From Parascedosporium putredinis (lineage: Eukaryota > Ascomycota > Sordariomycetes > Microascales > Microascaceae): 64,000 nucleotides of DNA. Below the pieces are notes generated by a model. It saw only the letters and a program-made list of their open reading frames with translations. It had not been told where the DNA came from and ran no database searches. This document shows, one piece after another, positions 1 through 11,900 of the stretch. How positions within the stretch are numbered: the stretch's first letter is position 1; each line of letters starts with the position of its first letter. Made by a program: the position numbers and the translations under genes. The stretch lies in assembly GCA_949357655.1 (NCBI GenBank), contig CASHTG010000004.1, positions 434,001-498,000 of the forward strand. The letters are read 5' to 3'.

Positions 1-2865
1 ACGGAGCCGAGGTCCTCGTCACTGTCGTCGCCCTCATCCGCACCGCCGAGACCCGCATACTCGTCCTCCGATTCTTGAGCCTGCTCCTCAATCATCTCCA
101 CCGCCTTGCTCTTCTTTCGGTTGAACTCCTTCAGCTTCTCTTCCCGTCGCTTGCGGCGTTCCTCATCGCGGGCCGCTTTTTGCATGACGCCAAACGCGGT
201 AGTGTTGAAGCCAAACTCGTCCTTTTCGGGGCTAGGGTTTGGGCTAGGGCTACCCTCCCGAGCTTCATCGACAGCCGCGAGCGAGACTTGCTCGTCTTCG
301 TTGGCGGTAGACGACACGATGTCAAGCTTGCGCCGCAAACGGCCTCTTCGCACGAGCGGCGACTCATGAACAACATCGCGGCCCGGCGTGCCATCGAATG
401 TCGATGCGGCCACGGTCGACTCAGGAGCGTCAATGAAGCGCTCCTTGAGAGGTGTTCGATCAGCCAAGCCGCCATCTTGGCTAAATGGCATCATGTCGGA
501 AAGCTGGGAATCCTCGCGGATAAGGCTATCGAGGTTTCGCAGCTGCGTCTGCGAGTAGTGTAGATCCATACCTCCTTGCGTCGTCTGAAGCGGCTGGCTG
601 TCCATCACTACATCGTCATCTTCGTTGTCGTTCATGTCCTGCGTGCTAGGAACAAGGCTTCGTTGGGCAAAGGGATCGAAGGTGGGTCGGGGAGTCTGAG
701 ACTGGCTGGGGGAGCAGCCTGGCTTTGGCTATCGTCCATAGTGGCGGCGAACATTTGAGTCAAACCAAGGCCGGCTGGCCCCGCGAGGGCAATAGGCAGG
801 CCGGGAATGAAAGGCTTTGTTGCTGATCGGAGAACGGACAGAGGGGCTGCCGGCGACGTGGTAGAAGGAGGGACAGGTGACTTGAAAAAGTTCGCCTTGG
901 GCTTAGGGGTGGCCTCAACGGTGGGAATGTCCTCCTCATCATCAGACAATACCTGCAACTTCTTCGACCGGCGGGTTCTGGCTAACGCCGGCTTGTCTTC
1001 TTCGTCCTCGGCCATCTCCTCATCACTCTCTTTGTCTTCGTCTTCGCTCGCCTCGTTCTCGAAGAGGGGTTGGGGGCGGTCTCATCCTCGTCATCAGCCT
1101 CATCATCGCCATCCTCATCGGAGCCCGAAAGGTCGAGCTCCAACACGTCAGGCTGCTCATTCTCATCACCCGGCTCGTCCGCACCCTCCTCGTAATCTCC
1201 ATCGTCCTCGCTATCGTCCCAGTCGAGCACGTCGGCCTCTCCGTTCTCCTTCCTTTCTTGGCGCTCCTTCTTTGCTTCCTCTCTCTCCCTCTGCATGATC
1301 TCTTGGGCCTCCTCGCGAGCCCGCGCAACAAGATCCTCCACTTCTTCAATCTCCTTCAGGCGTTCTTCTGCCGTCTGGACCACGACACCCTTGGCCTTGA
1401 GCATCTCTATGCGGCGCTTCTTCTCTTCATTGGCTTGCTCACGTACACGGTCGCGGAGCATGACCTGGAGTTCAGCAGGGGTCATGCCCAGCTTCTCACC
1501 CCTGCGGCTGCGGTTGGCAGCCTTGCCAGGAGAGGTAACCTGGGCAAGGGCGCGGAATGCCTGCATAGGCTTGGATTCATCGGCCTGGTTCTTAGGGACA
1601 CGGTCAAAGATGGCATCCAGCTTGTTCTTCCTAGTCACCGTTATGCTGAGATCGTCGTCTGAGTCGATGGCCAAGACGTTGATTGATGGGGGTGGAAGCT
1701 TCACACGCACACGGCGCTTCTGGCGAGCTTCGCTGGGCTCATTCGCTGTGGCGGCCTCGATGGCCTTGCCTGGGGAGGTGGTAGCGAGTGGCAGCTCGAG
1801 GGTCTGCACCTTCGCACCGCCAACCTCAGTCTCAACAGAGGCCTCGGTGGCTTTTCCAGCCGTTGGCGGCGAGCTAGGCGGCGTCTCAGCATCCCTCATC
1901 TCAGTATCGGAGACCGGCGTGGTCGGCCGACTGGAGCTGGTTGTCTTGGGTAGCTGCACTTCCTCGGCGAGGGCCGCGGCAGGAGTCTGGCCAGCTAGCT
2001 TGAAGCCAAACTTTTCGAACAGCGTCGCCTTGGTCACCTTCTTCTTGGTCTTGGCCTGGTGTGCTAGCTGCATGCTTCTCGCCATCCGCTGTGTCTCGCG
2101 GTTCATCTCCTCAACGGCTTTCTTGCTGGCTTTGCGGCTCGGCCGCGTCGTCTTCTGGCTAAGCTGACGCCCGCCCTCGTCGTCCGTGATGCTCGAGGTA
2201 TTGCCACCTTCGGAGTCAGAGAAGAGCTCAAGTGTGTTGTCGGCAAGTTGTTCTTCTTGGCGCGCGAGACGGGCAGCCTTCTTCGCTTCCTCCTCAGCTT
2301 CACGAGCCTCGCGCTCCTTCCTCTTGCGGTCAACAAGCGCCTGGAACCGGGCGTTCTTGCGAAGCTTCCCCATCGTATCGCCGTTGGATTCGTTCCCAGA
2401 GGACACCCCCTCATCTTCGTCGCGGGCGGACTTTTGGCCTGGTGATACGAAGAGGCCAGGACTGGAAGCAGGGGTTGTTGCGGACTCGGTGGCTTCGGGG
2501 GTGGATGCCCTCTCGACGGCAGGTTGAAGTCTCCTTCGGGGAGCTGGTAGGTCATCGTCTGTCGCGCCATCCTGTGTATCCTTGTCCTCGGTAGAGCCGC
2601 CGAGGCGAAGCAGCCTCCGAACGCGCTCTCTCGCGCTATCCGCGTGAGTGGTGCTAGAAGCCGTGAGCTTTGTGTGAGAAGGGTCTTCTGTGCCAACGGA
2701 TGCTAACATCTGTGCTGCGAACCGGCCACGCGGTCGCACAATTTCGTCCTCGCTCTCTGAGCTATCATTCACGGGTCCGGACGGCGAGAGTCGCGTAAAT
2801 TTTGTGGAGATGAGAGGTGACTCGGTTTCCGAATCACTTCCGACGCTGGCTAAAAGTGCCTTCAT
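1..2865 (-). CDS. MRC1: MRC1/claspin-like DNA replication checkpoint mediator, 3' end outside window
   Basis: This protein is a replication-fork mediator that carries the Rad3/ATR signal to the checkpoint kinase; it acts in the nucleus (family knowledge). It starts at the ATG at 2865-2863 and reads through a very acidic, serine-rich N-terminus, a basic block around LFEKFGFKL (about residues 280-290), a coiled-coil-like charged stretch and an acidic tract. Two frame changes follow. One is near 1066-1076 beside G runs. The other is near 700-718 beside a G5 run. Each is repaired by one extra base. After the second, the frame stays open to position 1 and contains a cluster of SQ/TQ motifs (DSQPLQ, TTQGG, YSQTQ, EDSQLS, FSQDGG), as expected for a claspin/Mrc1 phosphorylation region. 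The C-terminus lies beyond the window. No intron is needed. Identity rests on overall architecture and remembered family style; I am fairly sure. The frame breaks are more likely sequence errors than true decay. Confidence 0.82.
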
Positions 2866-4053
2866 CTTGGATTTGGGAGAAAGGAAAGGGGTCCCGGAAG
2901 GAGAACCCCTTCAACGGGGCTAGATGCCCTAGTGGAGGACATGTTCTACCGATTGTCGTTTGTCGTGTGTCGTTTGTCGTAGGTGGAGAGGCGAAAGTAG
3001 AAAACGCGCCTTCCTGTCCTGCTGTTGGATATTAATGTAACAATGCTGTCATTTGTGAATAGGATTGACGCTGAATATCAGAGGTTGAATAGAATTACGA
3101 AATCCCGAAAGGTCAAGACTATCGCGGGGAGTGTTGTGTGGAGGACCAAGAGAGCAAAGGTTAGCTCGGAGGAGCTATTATAATGGGCGGGACGAAGAGC
3201 GGTGGTCCAAGCTGCAGCGCGCCTGCACGCGTTAAAAGGTCGCGACACAGAAATCACAACCCGTGTTCGCGTTGTGGGGCTCAATTCAGGGAGGAATTTC
3301 TAAAGTTCCGTCGGCTGTTACCAGCTGACAGTTTTACCACGAACGCACGAACAGGTCTCCCTATTTCGCATCCCTGTAACGCACACCCCTGCGTCGAACA
3401 AGGGAAGACAGGCCAGCCTGAGTCAAATACGCCGTGGGAGTGAACGCCTCACACTCTGATTATGAGAAACAGGAACTGATCCGCCGATGCTGTTGCTGCC
3501 AGGGTTTAAAGTGCTTGCGCCAAAAGTGGATGCATGTCGAAATGCCAATTCGGTGATTAGCACAAACGGTGAGACAATTGTTCCGCGCTTTCTCACATGC
3601 TCAATAGGGGTCAGAGTTTGAAGGACTGGACAAGTGGGTGTGAGTCTTGAACGATTTCATCTTCATTACGAGTGTGTTTGGTTGCGTGTAACCATAGTAG
3701 TGTATCCCAAGTTCCCGTCATCAATAACTAAAAACGAACGCCATGAGGTGTAGCAAGACCGAGCGACCAGTCTGCCTATCTAAAGGAGAAAAAGAAAAAG
3801 AAAAATAGACAAAACACAGGGTTCATGCTTCAGGGACATGCGACAAATCGCACTCCCAAGGGGGTTGGGATGCCGCTGTCCCCCGCCCAAGACTCTCTAA
3901 TCTAACATGTCGCGCAACAACAAACACACAACAACGCTGCTATTATTATAGTGCGTATAGAACTAAAAAATGAAGGGAAAGGAAGGCCAAAGAAGGTATT
4001 CGATATATGCAGCACTTGTCATGATAACGCCCCCAAGCTCTCTATTTCACGCC
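2866..4053. other. intergenic, MRC1 promoter side and glutamine synthetase 3' side
   Basis: This is the spacer between the MRC1 start and the glutamine synthetase stop, both on the minus strand. It should hold the MRC1 promoter and the glutamine synthetase 3' UTR and terminator. A purine-rich patch near 3785-3815 and some A-rich stretches are visible, but there is no convincing open frame, tRNA or repeat. Confidence 0.5.
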
Positions 4054-5996
4054 TTACTCAGCATCGCCGAAACACGAGAGCATAATGGCATGCGTAATCC
4101 TGTAAGGATCCGCGTTGGAGGCGGGCCTGCGGTCCTCGAAGTAACCGTAACCCTTAGCACCAACTGCAAAAAGAGATTGAATGTTAGGACAGGTTTTCTC
4201 GTCAGGTAGGAAACTTTCAGGACGTATAACTTACCTTCCCTAGGGATACGGATCGAGGCACCACGGGTGGCAATGCCCCAAGTGAACTGGTCAATGGCAC
4301 CAGTCTCATGCCTACCAGTGAGGCGCTGCTCGTTCTCCTCGCCGTAAACAGCGATGTGGTCGGCATGGCGAGCCTCGAGCTTCTTGATGGCGGCTTCGAT
4401 GTGAGCCATGCCACCCTCAACGCGCATCTCCTCGGTGGAGAAGTTGCTGTGGAGACCCGCGCCGTTCCAGTCACCCTTCACGGGCTTGGGGTGAACGGAA
4501 ACCTTGGCACCGAAGTCTTCGGCGACGCGGTTAAGGATAAACCTGGAGACCCAGAGCTGGTCACCCATCTGGATACCCTCGCAGGGACCAACTTGGAACT
4601 CCCACTGAGCGGGCATCACCTCGGCGTTAGTACCGGAGATATTGATACCAGCGTACAAGCAAGCCTTGTAGTGGGCAAGAACGATATCGCGCTGAACCAC
4701 GTTGCCGTAGCCAACACCGCTGTAGACACACCAAAGAGTCAGTGATTATTCCTTGGCTGACCAGGAGTATAATGGACCACACATACCAGTAGTATTGGAA
4801 CTGAGGCGCGGGGAAACCGCCCTTGGGCCAGCCATAGGGCCTGTCATCTTCGCCGAGGAGGGTGTATTCTTGCTCGAGGCCGAACCAGGGTTTCCTCTCC
4901 TTGTGAGCCTCCATGATCTTCGCGCACTCATGACGGTAGTTGTACTTGTTGGGGGTGCCATCACTGTCCCAGCAATCGGCGAGAACGAGGATGTTAGGGG
5001 ATCCGAGGAAAGGGTCGGCGTAGACTGCTACGGGCTTAAGGTAGACATCTGAGTTGTCACCGGGAGCTTGTCCAGTGGAAGAACCGTCAAAGTTCCAGGT
5101 AGGAAGATCCTGGACGGCGTACTCCTTGGCAGGAAGCGTCTATCATGGCAACAAATGTTAGCACGCTGGTCAAGCAAAGCAACAGATAAAAGATAACGAC
5201 AAGAAAAAGAAAAAGAAAAAGAAAAAAATAAAGGTGGTCGATGACGCCATGGACTGCAAAGGCAACCGTCACCCTCATGTGGTGAGGGATCCACGATCCA
5301 GGTGATAAAGGCACAAGCGCCAACCGTCGGATTCGTGATGGTGGGGCAGATGAGTAATCTTGCCACCCTCCGGCCGACACCGAAAACCCACCACCACAGC
5401 CCACTATTAGTCACATTGTGCCCTGACCCCTCCACATGCAGGAGCGCACTGGTAGTAGCCTTTTCCCACCCCAAACGTAAAACCAAGGAATGCAAAAGCA
5501 GCGAACATCGCAAGAGGAAACTCCATGCAATCTGCACCAGGGGGCCCTGCCAAGACAGGATATAATGGGAAAACCGCATCTGAAATCAAGAAAAACTTAC
5601 CCTGGACTTGGATCGAGAGTTGCCGGCAGAATCAATCCAGATATATTCCGCGATGATGCTACCCTTCTGGTCAAGGTTCATGTACTTCATGAGCTATTAG
5701 GGACAAGCTCGTTAGCAAATTTTGCTTTATCATGTCTGCGAAAAATGTTGTGCGGATATAAGGCCTGCAAGGGAGGCCGCCGGAGTCGGCGCCCGGGTTG
5801 TGTCGCGGCTGCGGAAAGAAAGCAGCTTACCGTTTCAGTTCTCGATGTGAGCGCCTGCAGAATCAAATTGTTAGTAACAACGCTTTCTCGAATTGCAGGG
5901 CCGCCAGCAAAGATATAAAAACAATCTCTAGAACTAGACAATAGTCCTAGAGAAGGCAAGGGGGATTGATTCTTCTTCTGTTCAGAGACATACCAT
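4054..5996 (-). CDS. GLN1: glutamine synthetase (eukaryotic GSII type), six coding exons
   Basis: This cytosolic enzyme makes glutamine from glutamate, ammonia and ATP. Exons on the minus strand are 5994-5996, 5831-5854, 5601-5693, 4787-5139, 4235-4719 and 4054-4163. They total 1068 nt (355 residues), the usual fungal length, with no frame break. Recognisable family motifs in order are LMKYMNLDQKG, WNFDGSSTGQAPGDNSD, QEYTLL, NAEVMPAQWEFQVGPCEGI, GDWNGAGLHSNFS, GRHET, RGASIRIPR and GYFEDRRPASNADPYR. Splice sites are canonical: GTATGT after the ATG, GTAAGC, GTAAGT, GTATGT and GTAAGT. The first coding exon carries only the ATG codon and the second only eight codons. The intron 5140-5600 is 461 nt, long for a fungus, with a (TTTTTC)n pyrimidine tract in the transcript. 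It lies downstream of a group of GATA-type sites, which fits nitrogen control. The gene symbol follows common fungal usage. Confidence 0.96.
5201..5228. repeat. AAAAAG hexamer tract inside the glutamine synthetase intron
   Basis: About four copies of an AAAAAG unit lie in the 461-nt intron. In the transcript this is a U-rich pyrimidine tract about 60-90 nt upstream of the acceptor at 5140, so it may aid splicing or simply be a microsatellite. Confidence 0.8.
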
Positions 5997-8900
5997 GACT
6001 GCGGTTGTGTGTGTGTATGTTGCGGAAAAATGTAGGTGTTGTAGTATAGGTTTTTCGGAGGTTATCCTATTGATGGTAGAGCCGAAAGATTCTGGCAAGA
6101 GAGTGTGGTTGTTCGGTTATCGAGAAACAAACAACGAAGAAAGCAAAGTTGTATAGAGAGAGGTGAAGGGAAACTTGAATTCGGAGACGATAAGGAAGAT
6201 GGGGAAGACGGGAGCTAAGGGGATATTTATGGGAATCTAAAATCGAGTCTTGAAGAGAGAGGCAGGCCGAGCGTGTGTGTGAGGTCTTTATGTTCCCTGT
6301 ACCGGTCGTCGACGGGACAATAAACGGGACTGTGTAGGCTCGTGCCTCCCTGGAGATTCCGATAAGGACGTACTCCGGAAGAGCGGTTTGCCCAGGCTGT
6401 GAAGCAGGGGTGGGGATTCGGGACATTGAGGGCGTGTGGGCATGGTGGGGTTTGTTATGACGATAGGGCGTGGATTGGCCGAGGGCGTATGAAGGGTAGT
6501 CCTGATGTAGAATGTACGGCGAGTACCGCTGGCCACCGATATGGCGCGCATACTGGGAGTACGCTCCGAGTTCGACTGGATACCGCCAAGATACCCCCGC
6601 TCTCGAACGGGGCAAGATTCCTTCCGCTACGAAAGCCCAAGGCGCTCTAACGCTGAAGTAGCGTCCTGTACAGTGCTGGTAGGCGCAAACTCGCTCAAGG
6701 TACCAGTACGGGCGGGTTATCCTTTCCACTCGTACTGCCGTCCATGTACCCGTCAACCCTTTGTATTTTCCGTTTTGAAGTCTCTGCCACCAAGCGAGAG
6801 CACTAGAGTGATCAACTAAATCGATCAATTAGATCAATCCCTTCGAATTGACTGAGATTGAAGCGCGCTGCTGAAGATCACCAAGGAGGGCAAGCCGCGA
6901 GTGCTGTGGGTCAATTGTCTTTGCTCTCCACCACCATTCTCTTCACTAAAATCCCTCCAACGACCCTGAATTACTCGTGGAGAAAAGGAAAACAGGAATG
7001 AGGACAGTCCAAGTGTCAGGAACATACTCGGTAGACGGGCCTTTTCTGGGGGTGCTTCTTTCTCTGTCTTTCGTCCACCGTCTATTTTCGTGACAGGTTT
7101 CCATGGATGTTTCGCAACACGAGGAGCAGCGACCAAGGACACGCCGAGCGACACAGTGCACAAACTCCATCCTCGTCGCTGAAAGCCGAAAGGTATGTCA
7201 GAACAAACCCCCCCCCTGGTGAGGAAGGGGGCGTGGGCACAGCCCACCTTCCCATTGATATCTCGCACCAAGAAGCAGGAGAAGAATAATAATGGATTCA
7301 TCCCACTCTGACCGTGCTCCCTCAACGCGCTCCTCCCCCATCATGTGCGTTCCTGGCGGTGATAAAAAATAACGATAAGCCCAGGAATTAGGCGCATACC
7401 AAGTCAAGCTGAAGGAAAGAGGCAGAAATGGTTCTACTGGCAGGGTACGGTTAAGTGACGCTGGCAGTACGGAAGCCACAGGTACCCGGGTTGTCACATG
7501 GCGGCGTGCCCAGTCTCAGCAGGTCGCGAAGTGGGCTGGTGGGCATGGTGGGGTGATAGGTTCAAAGCCGAGATCCAAGGGCACGGAGAAACAGCCGAGT
7601 TACTGTCTGGTTTTGTGGCTGTAATGTACTCTTGGGGGCCTCTCCGGTACACTTCGTCGCATCTCTAGCGTTGTTTCCACATGGGTCATTTCAATGCCTC
7701 TTCGAGGTCCGTCTCGGGTGAGAGCTTTGAGGCTGTACGGCACAGTACCTGGTAGGCTTATTCCCTCCACCATGCCCTACACCGACCAAGCTAGACCACC
7801 TAGAATTGACACTATCGCAGTCAACGTTGAAGGTCTAGCAAGCACAAACGGATCACACCGATATAACCCCCAACCACTGACATTACCCGAGAGCGCCCCC
7901 TCCCATCATCTATTGAGAGACACCACGATAAGAGATCGCAAGGAAGGGGGCCTTATCGGAGACGGCCTTTGACCGCGTCGGACATGATCCGATCTTTCTT
8001 GCCCCTCCCCCAATTTTCTTTACCCCGGAGCTTGATATCCTCCAAAAACGCGTCGGTGCGGGCAATGGCTTGCCGCAGGAAGAATGTGATTCCAAGCAAA
8101 ACCAAGATATCAAGACAAAGGAACACCGAATGCGGGAAAGGGCAAAGGTACCATAGACATGAAAAGCCATCGACGAACGGATGGCGGGGACGGTAAGCCG
8201 AGATTAGGGCCTATTACAACGCTGAGCGGACCCCTTTGCAGGATACCGTGTCGCAAGTTGAAGCGCCCAGGGCAGACGTCGGAACGAAAAGGGGCATTGG
8301 AGAGAAGGCGGAAAGCATGAGAGAGACAGAGAGAGAGAAAAAGAAGAAATAAAAGAAAAGAAAACGAAAACGAAAAGAAAAAGAACCCCCAAGCAACAGC
8401 CGCGGGGTATTGTCCTTGAACAACATCAGGACTTGTTTTTACCGTGGACCACCCGCCAACAAAGGTGCTGCCAGAGATCGCCCTGCTCCATTGATGCCGC
8501 CCGTCTCTGGACTTGCATCCAAAGGTCCGGAACGCCACCTCGCCAACCCGAGTCCAACCAAATGATTTCAGGTCGCGGCCAAATTGGTGGTTAGTCCAGG
8601 GGAAAAGGAAGAGTGAAAAAGCAAATCTACGGACACGAACGCAAAAGAAGCACGGTACAGAGGCGATAGAGGCAAGGCTTTTTGCCCACGACAGTCGTCA
8701 GTGTTTCGGCAGATCCTACTATGAATAATTGCTGTTATCGAGCATTACTCGTTTGATTCTCTCAAGGAAACAATTGCTCATGGTCATCAATGACGACCGT
8801 ACTTGTAGTCAGGGCGCTCAAGGTGATACCCGCGGGGAAGGTGTGGGGTGGTGGAGGGAGTTGGGCAAGGGACCTGCCACGCTTTCACCCACGCACCACC

Positions 8901-11900
8901 ACCACTACCGCACCGTCACCGCCAGCTCCCAAGAGACACACCTTGAAATATTTGCAAGGAGGACAAATAATACTTTGCCAGAATTCACGCCCCGGATCTA
9001 ATCAGGTGCAACCCATCATCAGGGCTGGAAAGAATCCCTCGAACGCTCGGCAGACTTTGCATCACACCCTTTGCGCGACCCAGCCTATTAGCTCGCAAGC
9101 CGAGCTCTCTTATTCTTCCCTTTTTGCTTTCCTTTATCCTTTTTTCGCCCCTCGAAAGCATGCATGCAGTCGAGAGGAGGAAAGAAAACCCCATCGTTCG
9201 CAATGCCCATATGTCGTATACCAAGAAGATGGCTTTCCTTGAAGTGGGACAACCTAGGGTGATGTGGCTTTTCGTGGGGCACGCTGGCTGAATCCGTGGA
9301 GAGACGATCAATCCCTAGCATGGTGAAGAGGCCCCCTAGGTTGGATCTAGTGGAAGGGGGATATCTCCATGGTGCGCGCAACTACGACAGCTCGGAAACG
9401 ACTCCTCAACTCCACGCGCGTGGGACAGGAAATGAAGGGTACGGCATACCTCCCTTGTACGTCCAGCTGGGGGCTCGGCCCTTTGAGCGACCCAACCTCG
9501 GGATAGGTCAACGACTGGAACCGACACCCTTGAATGCGTGTCAAGGATACGATAAGCTTCTGTCCACTCCTCGCAAGAGGCAAGTCTAACGTTGACGGTC
9601 CTAATGGGGGCAAGTCCGTATCATATTCTCGGTATTCCTATCGTCTCCCGCTTGGACACAATGTCAGATTAGGACTCTGCACCAAACCATTGGGATTGCT
9701 CTCGCTGTCGGGTGGGCATTCAGATAGTAGGAGAGGCAGACTAATGCTAGTGTCGTACGTCGTCAGACTCGGCAGACACCGCCAGTTGGTATGAAGGCGG
9801 GCAAAGGCAAGCTCAATCTGCCCCCTTTCAAGATCTCCTCGCTTGACTTCTTCGCGACGGCGGGAGAAACGCGGGGCAAAATCGAGGAGAAGATTTTTTT
9901 GCCCCCGCCATTTGTGACACACCGATCGAAGCAGCTGGTGGTGCTACCGTTCCCGCATGATCGGTCATTGGGTATGTATGCCAATTATAGCTCACACTGT
10001 GTGGGCAGAAGTATCAAAACGAGGTTGTTGACACCAACATCGATCTCCTCCCAATCTCTCTTAGATGTGGCGCGCAGGGTATCCTCGTGCTCCTAGTCCA
10101 TTTCGTTTATTCTGTTGAGGGTTTCCCAGTGTGTGACATCGCCAAAAGGCCTTCTCCAGGCCGTCTTGGAGGGGCCCTTTATTTGAAAAAAAAAAAAATC
10201 CTCCAGACAACTCCATGGCAAAGGGGAGGACGAGCATACCAAACGGCTCAAGGTTGCGGGTAAGCATGGCCCAACCCCTTGGCGCTTGAACCCTCAAGTC
10301 CTTCGGTGGAATATCAAGTAATCAGGGATGGGTTCCCTATATCTAACTCGGTAAAGGCTACATGAATTATTATTGTCTCTTCCGTTCTCCCCATACAATA
10401 ACGAGTGGGGACAAATCAAAGCCTTTGGGCCCGCTGCTTCAAGGTGATTGCCCTCCAGTTCCGTCTGTCTGGAGCCCCCACTATCCAGCCTTGTTAGTCA
10501 TTGATCCGTGATAAGTTTCACACACCCTCCCCTCTGGTCGCGTGGCTTCACAATCTGCCCTGGTGCATGACAAAACTGCAAAAAATCAACGAGGTTGGCC
10601 ACTGCAACAGAGCCGATGACAAGTCCCCTTCGCGGGAGAGACATTTTATATTGACGAGAAGAAGCTTCGCAAGTAGGAGTTTCAGAGAATCAGAGTACGG
10701 CTTAAACCCCTGCCACGTCGCAGCTCGGCCATCCGTTGTTTGATAGAGGGGAGCTCTGCATCTAGAATATTGATTAGTTGGAGCTCCATTGCGAAACTTG
10801 TGACTGTCAGCTACTCCAATGCCCAAGAAGCCTCGCTGCGTATCTTATCGGTAGAAGGGTAAAGAAGCCTTGAGTGACGGTAGAAACTAAACTAGGTAAC
10901 TCAAGACGATAATGTTGAGGCAACAAACGTGGGTGTCCGAGTAACTCGACGGAGGGAAGGAAGTTTACGGTAGTGGCCACCGTTCGCCCGATTCGCCAAC
11001 TTCATCCGGCTTCTTCCACAATGGGCAAGTCGCGTTTACCATTCGCGGTTCAAGATGTGGCACTGTCACCATCAGGTTCACCTAGTCATTTGGCTAGACC
11101 CTCTATTGAGGCCGTGACGACCCGAGAACGCAGGAGACAGGAGCCCTGCTAGTCGGGGCCGGATGCGAGCGAACGGCGAAAGAGAGATTTGAAAAGTCAC
11201 CCCCGATACTGGGCCATAGATTTCAACCTTTGCGAGCAGAGGGTTCCATTTTGAAATCTAGATGTCGATGGGGAGATAACTATTATCGGCCAACGTCAGC
11301 TGGGGTTGCTACCCCAGGATAGAATGGGACCAGGACTCCACTGTGCGACCTCGTCCGCTCAGAAGGGAAGTCTCTCGATACCCGGAAAGCACAATTGTGT
11401 GACAGGTCATTGGTGCTGCGAGATGGCACCTCCCCCATCCACTTTTGCCCCTGCGCTTGCACTTTCCTGACCCTTCAGAGCCCTCTTTCCAATAGCTCGG
11501 TGTACCAAGACCTAGGGATTTTAGTGTGCGAGGGTGGCCACCAAAAGGGGAAGTCGAGGGTTGGCTCTTATCGTCCAGCGTTGATTGGCCATTACTGGAT
11601 GTTCTGCATAATTGATTGAAGATCAGGGTCTCCGTGCCTAGGTAATAATCACAGCACTGAGAGGTTTATCTCAAGTCACAGGCCAAGCCACCCTCCCACC
11701 TTGCCCCTTCCTCGACTAACACATCACCAAGGGGCCGGTGAGGGTGTCGTGAACGGTGGGAGATATCGGATTTGATAGCCTCGTGTCATCACCTTTACAC
11801 CAATTCTCTCTGGCTAGATCTTCGGATTCTTTCCTATCCCTGATAACCAGGCGAAAGGGTGGCTGGTGACGGGTGACGGGGGCGGGGGGATAAAGAGGAC

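Noticed and set aside
231..257. Telomere-like TAGGG/GGTTT motif
   Set aside because: It is coding sequence of MRC1 (alternating Ser-Pro and Asn-Pro codons), not tandem telomeric repeats.
1023..1349. Arg-rich minus-strand frame and other long frames inside 1-2865
   Set aside because: These are shadow frames of the acidic MRC1 coding sequence.
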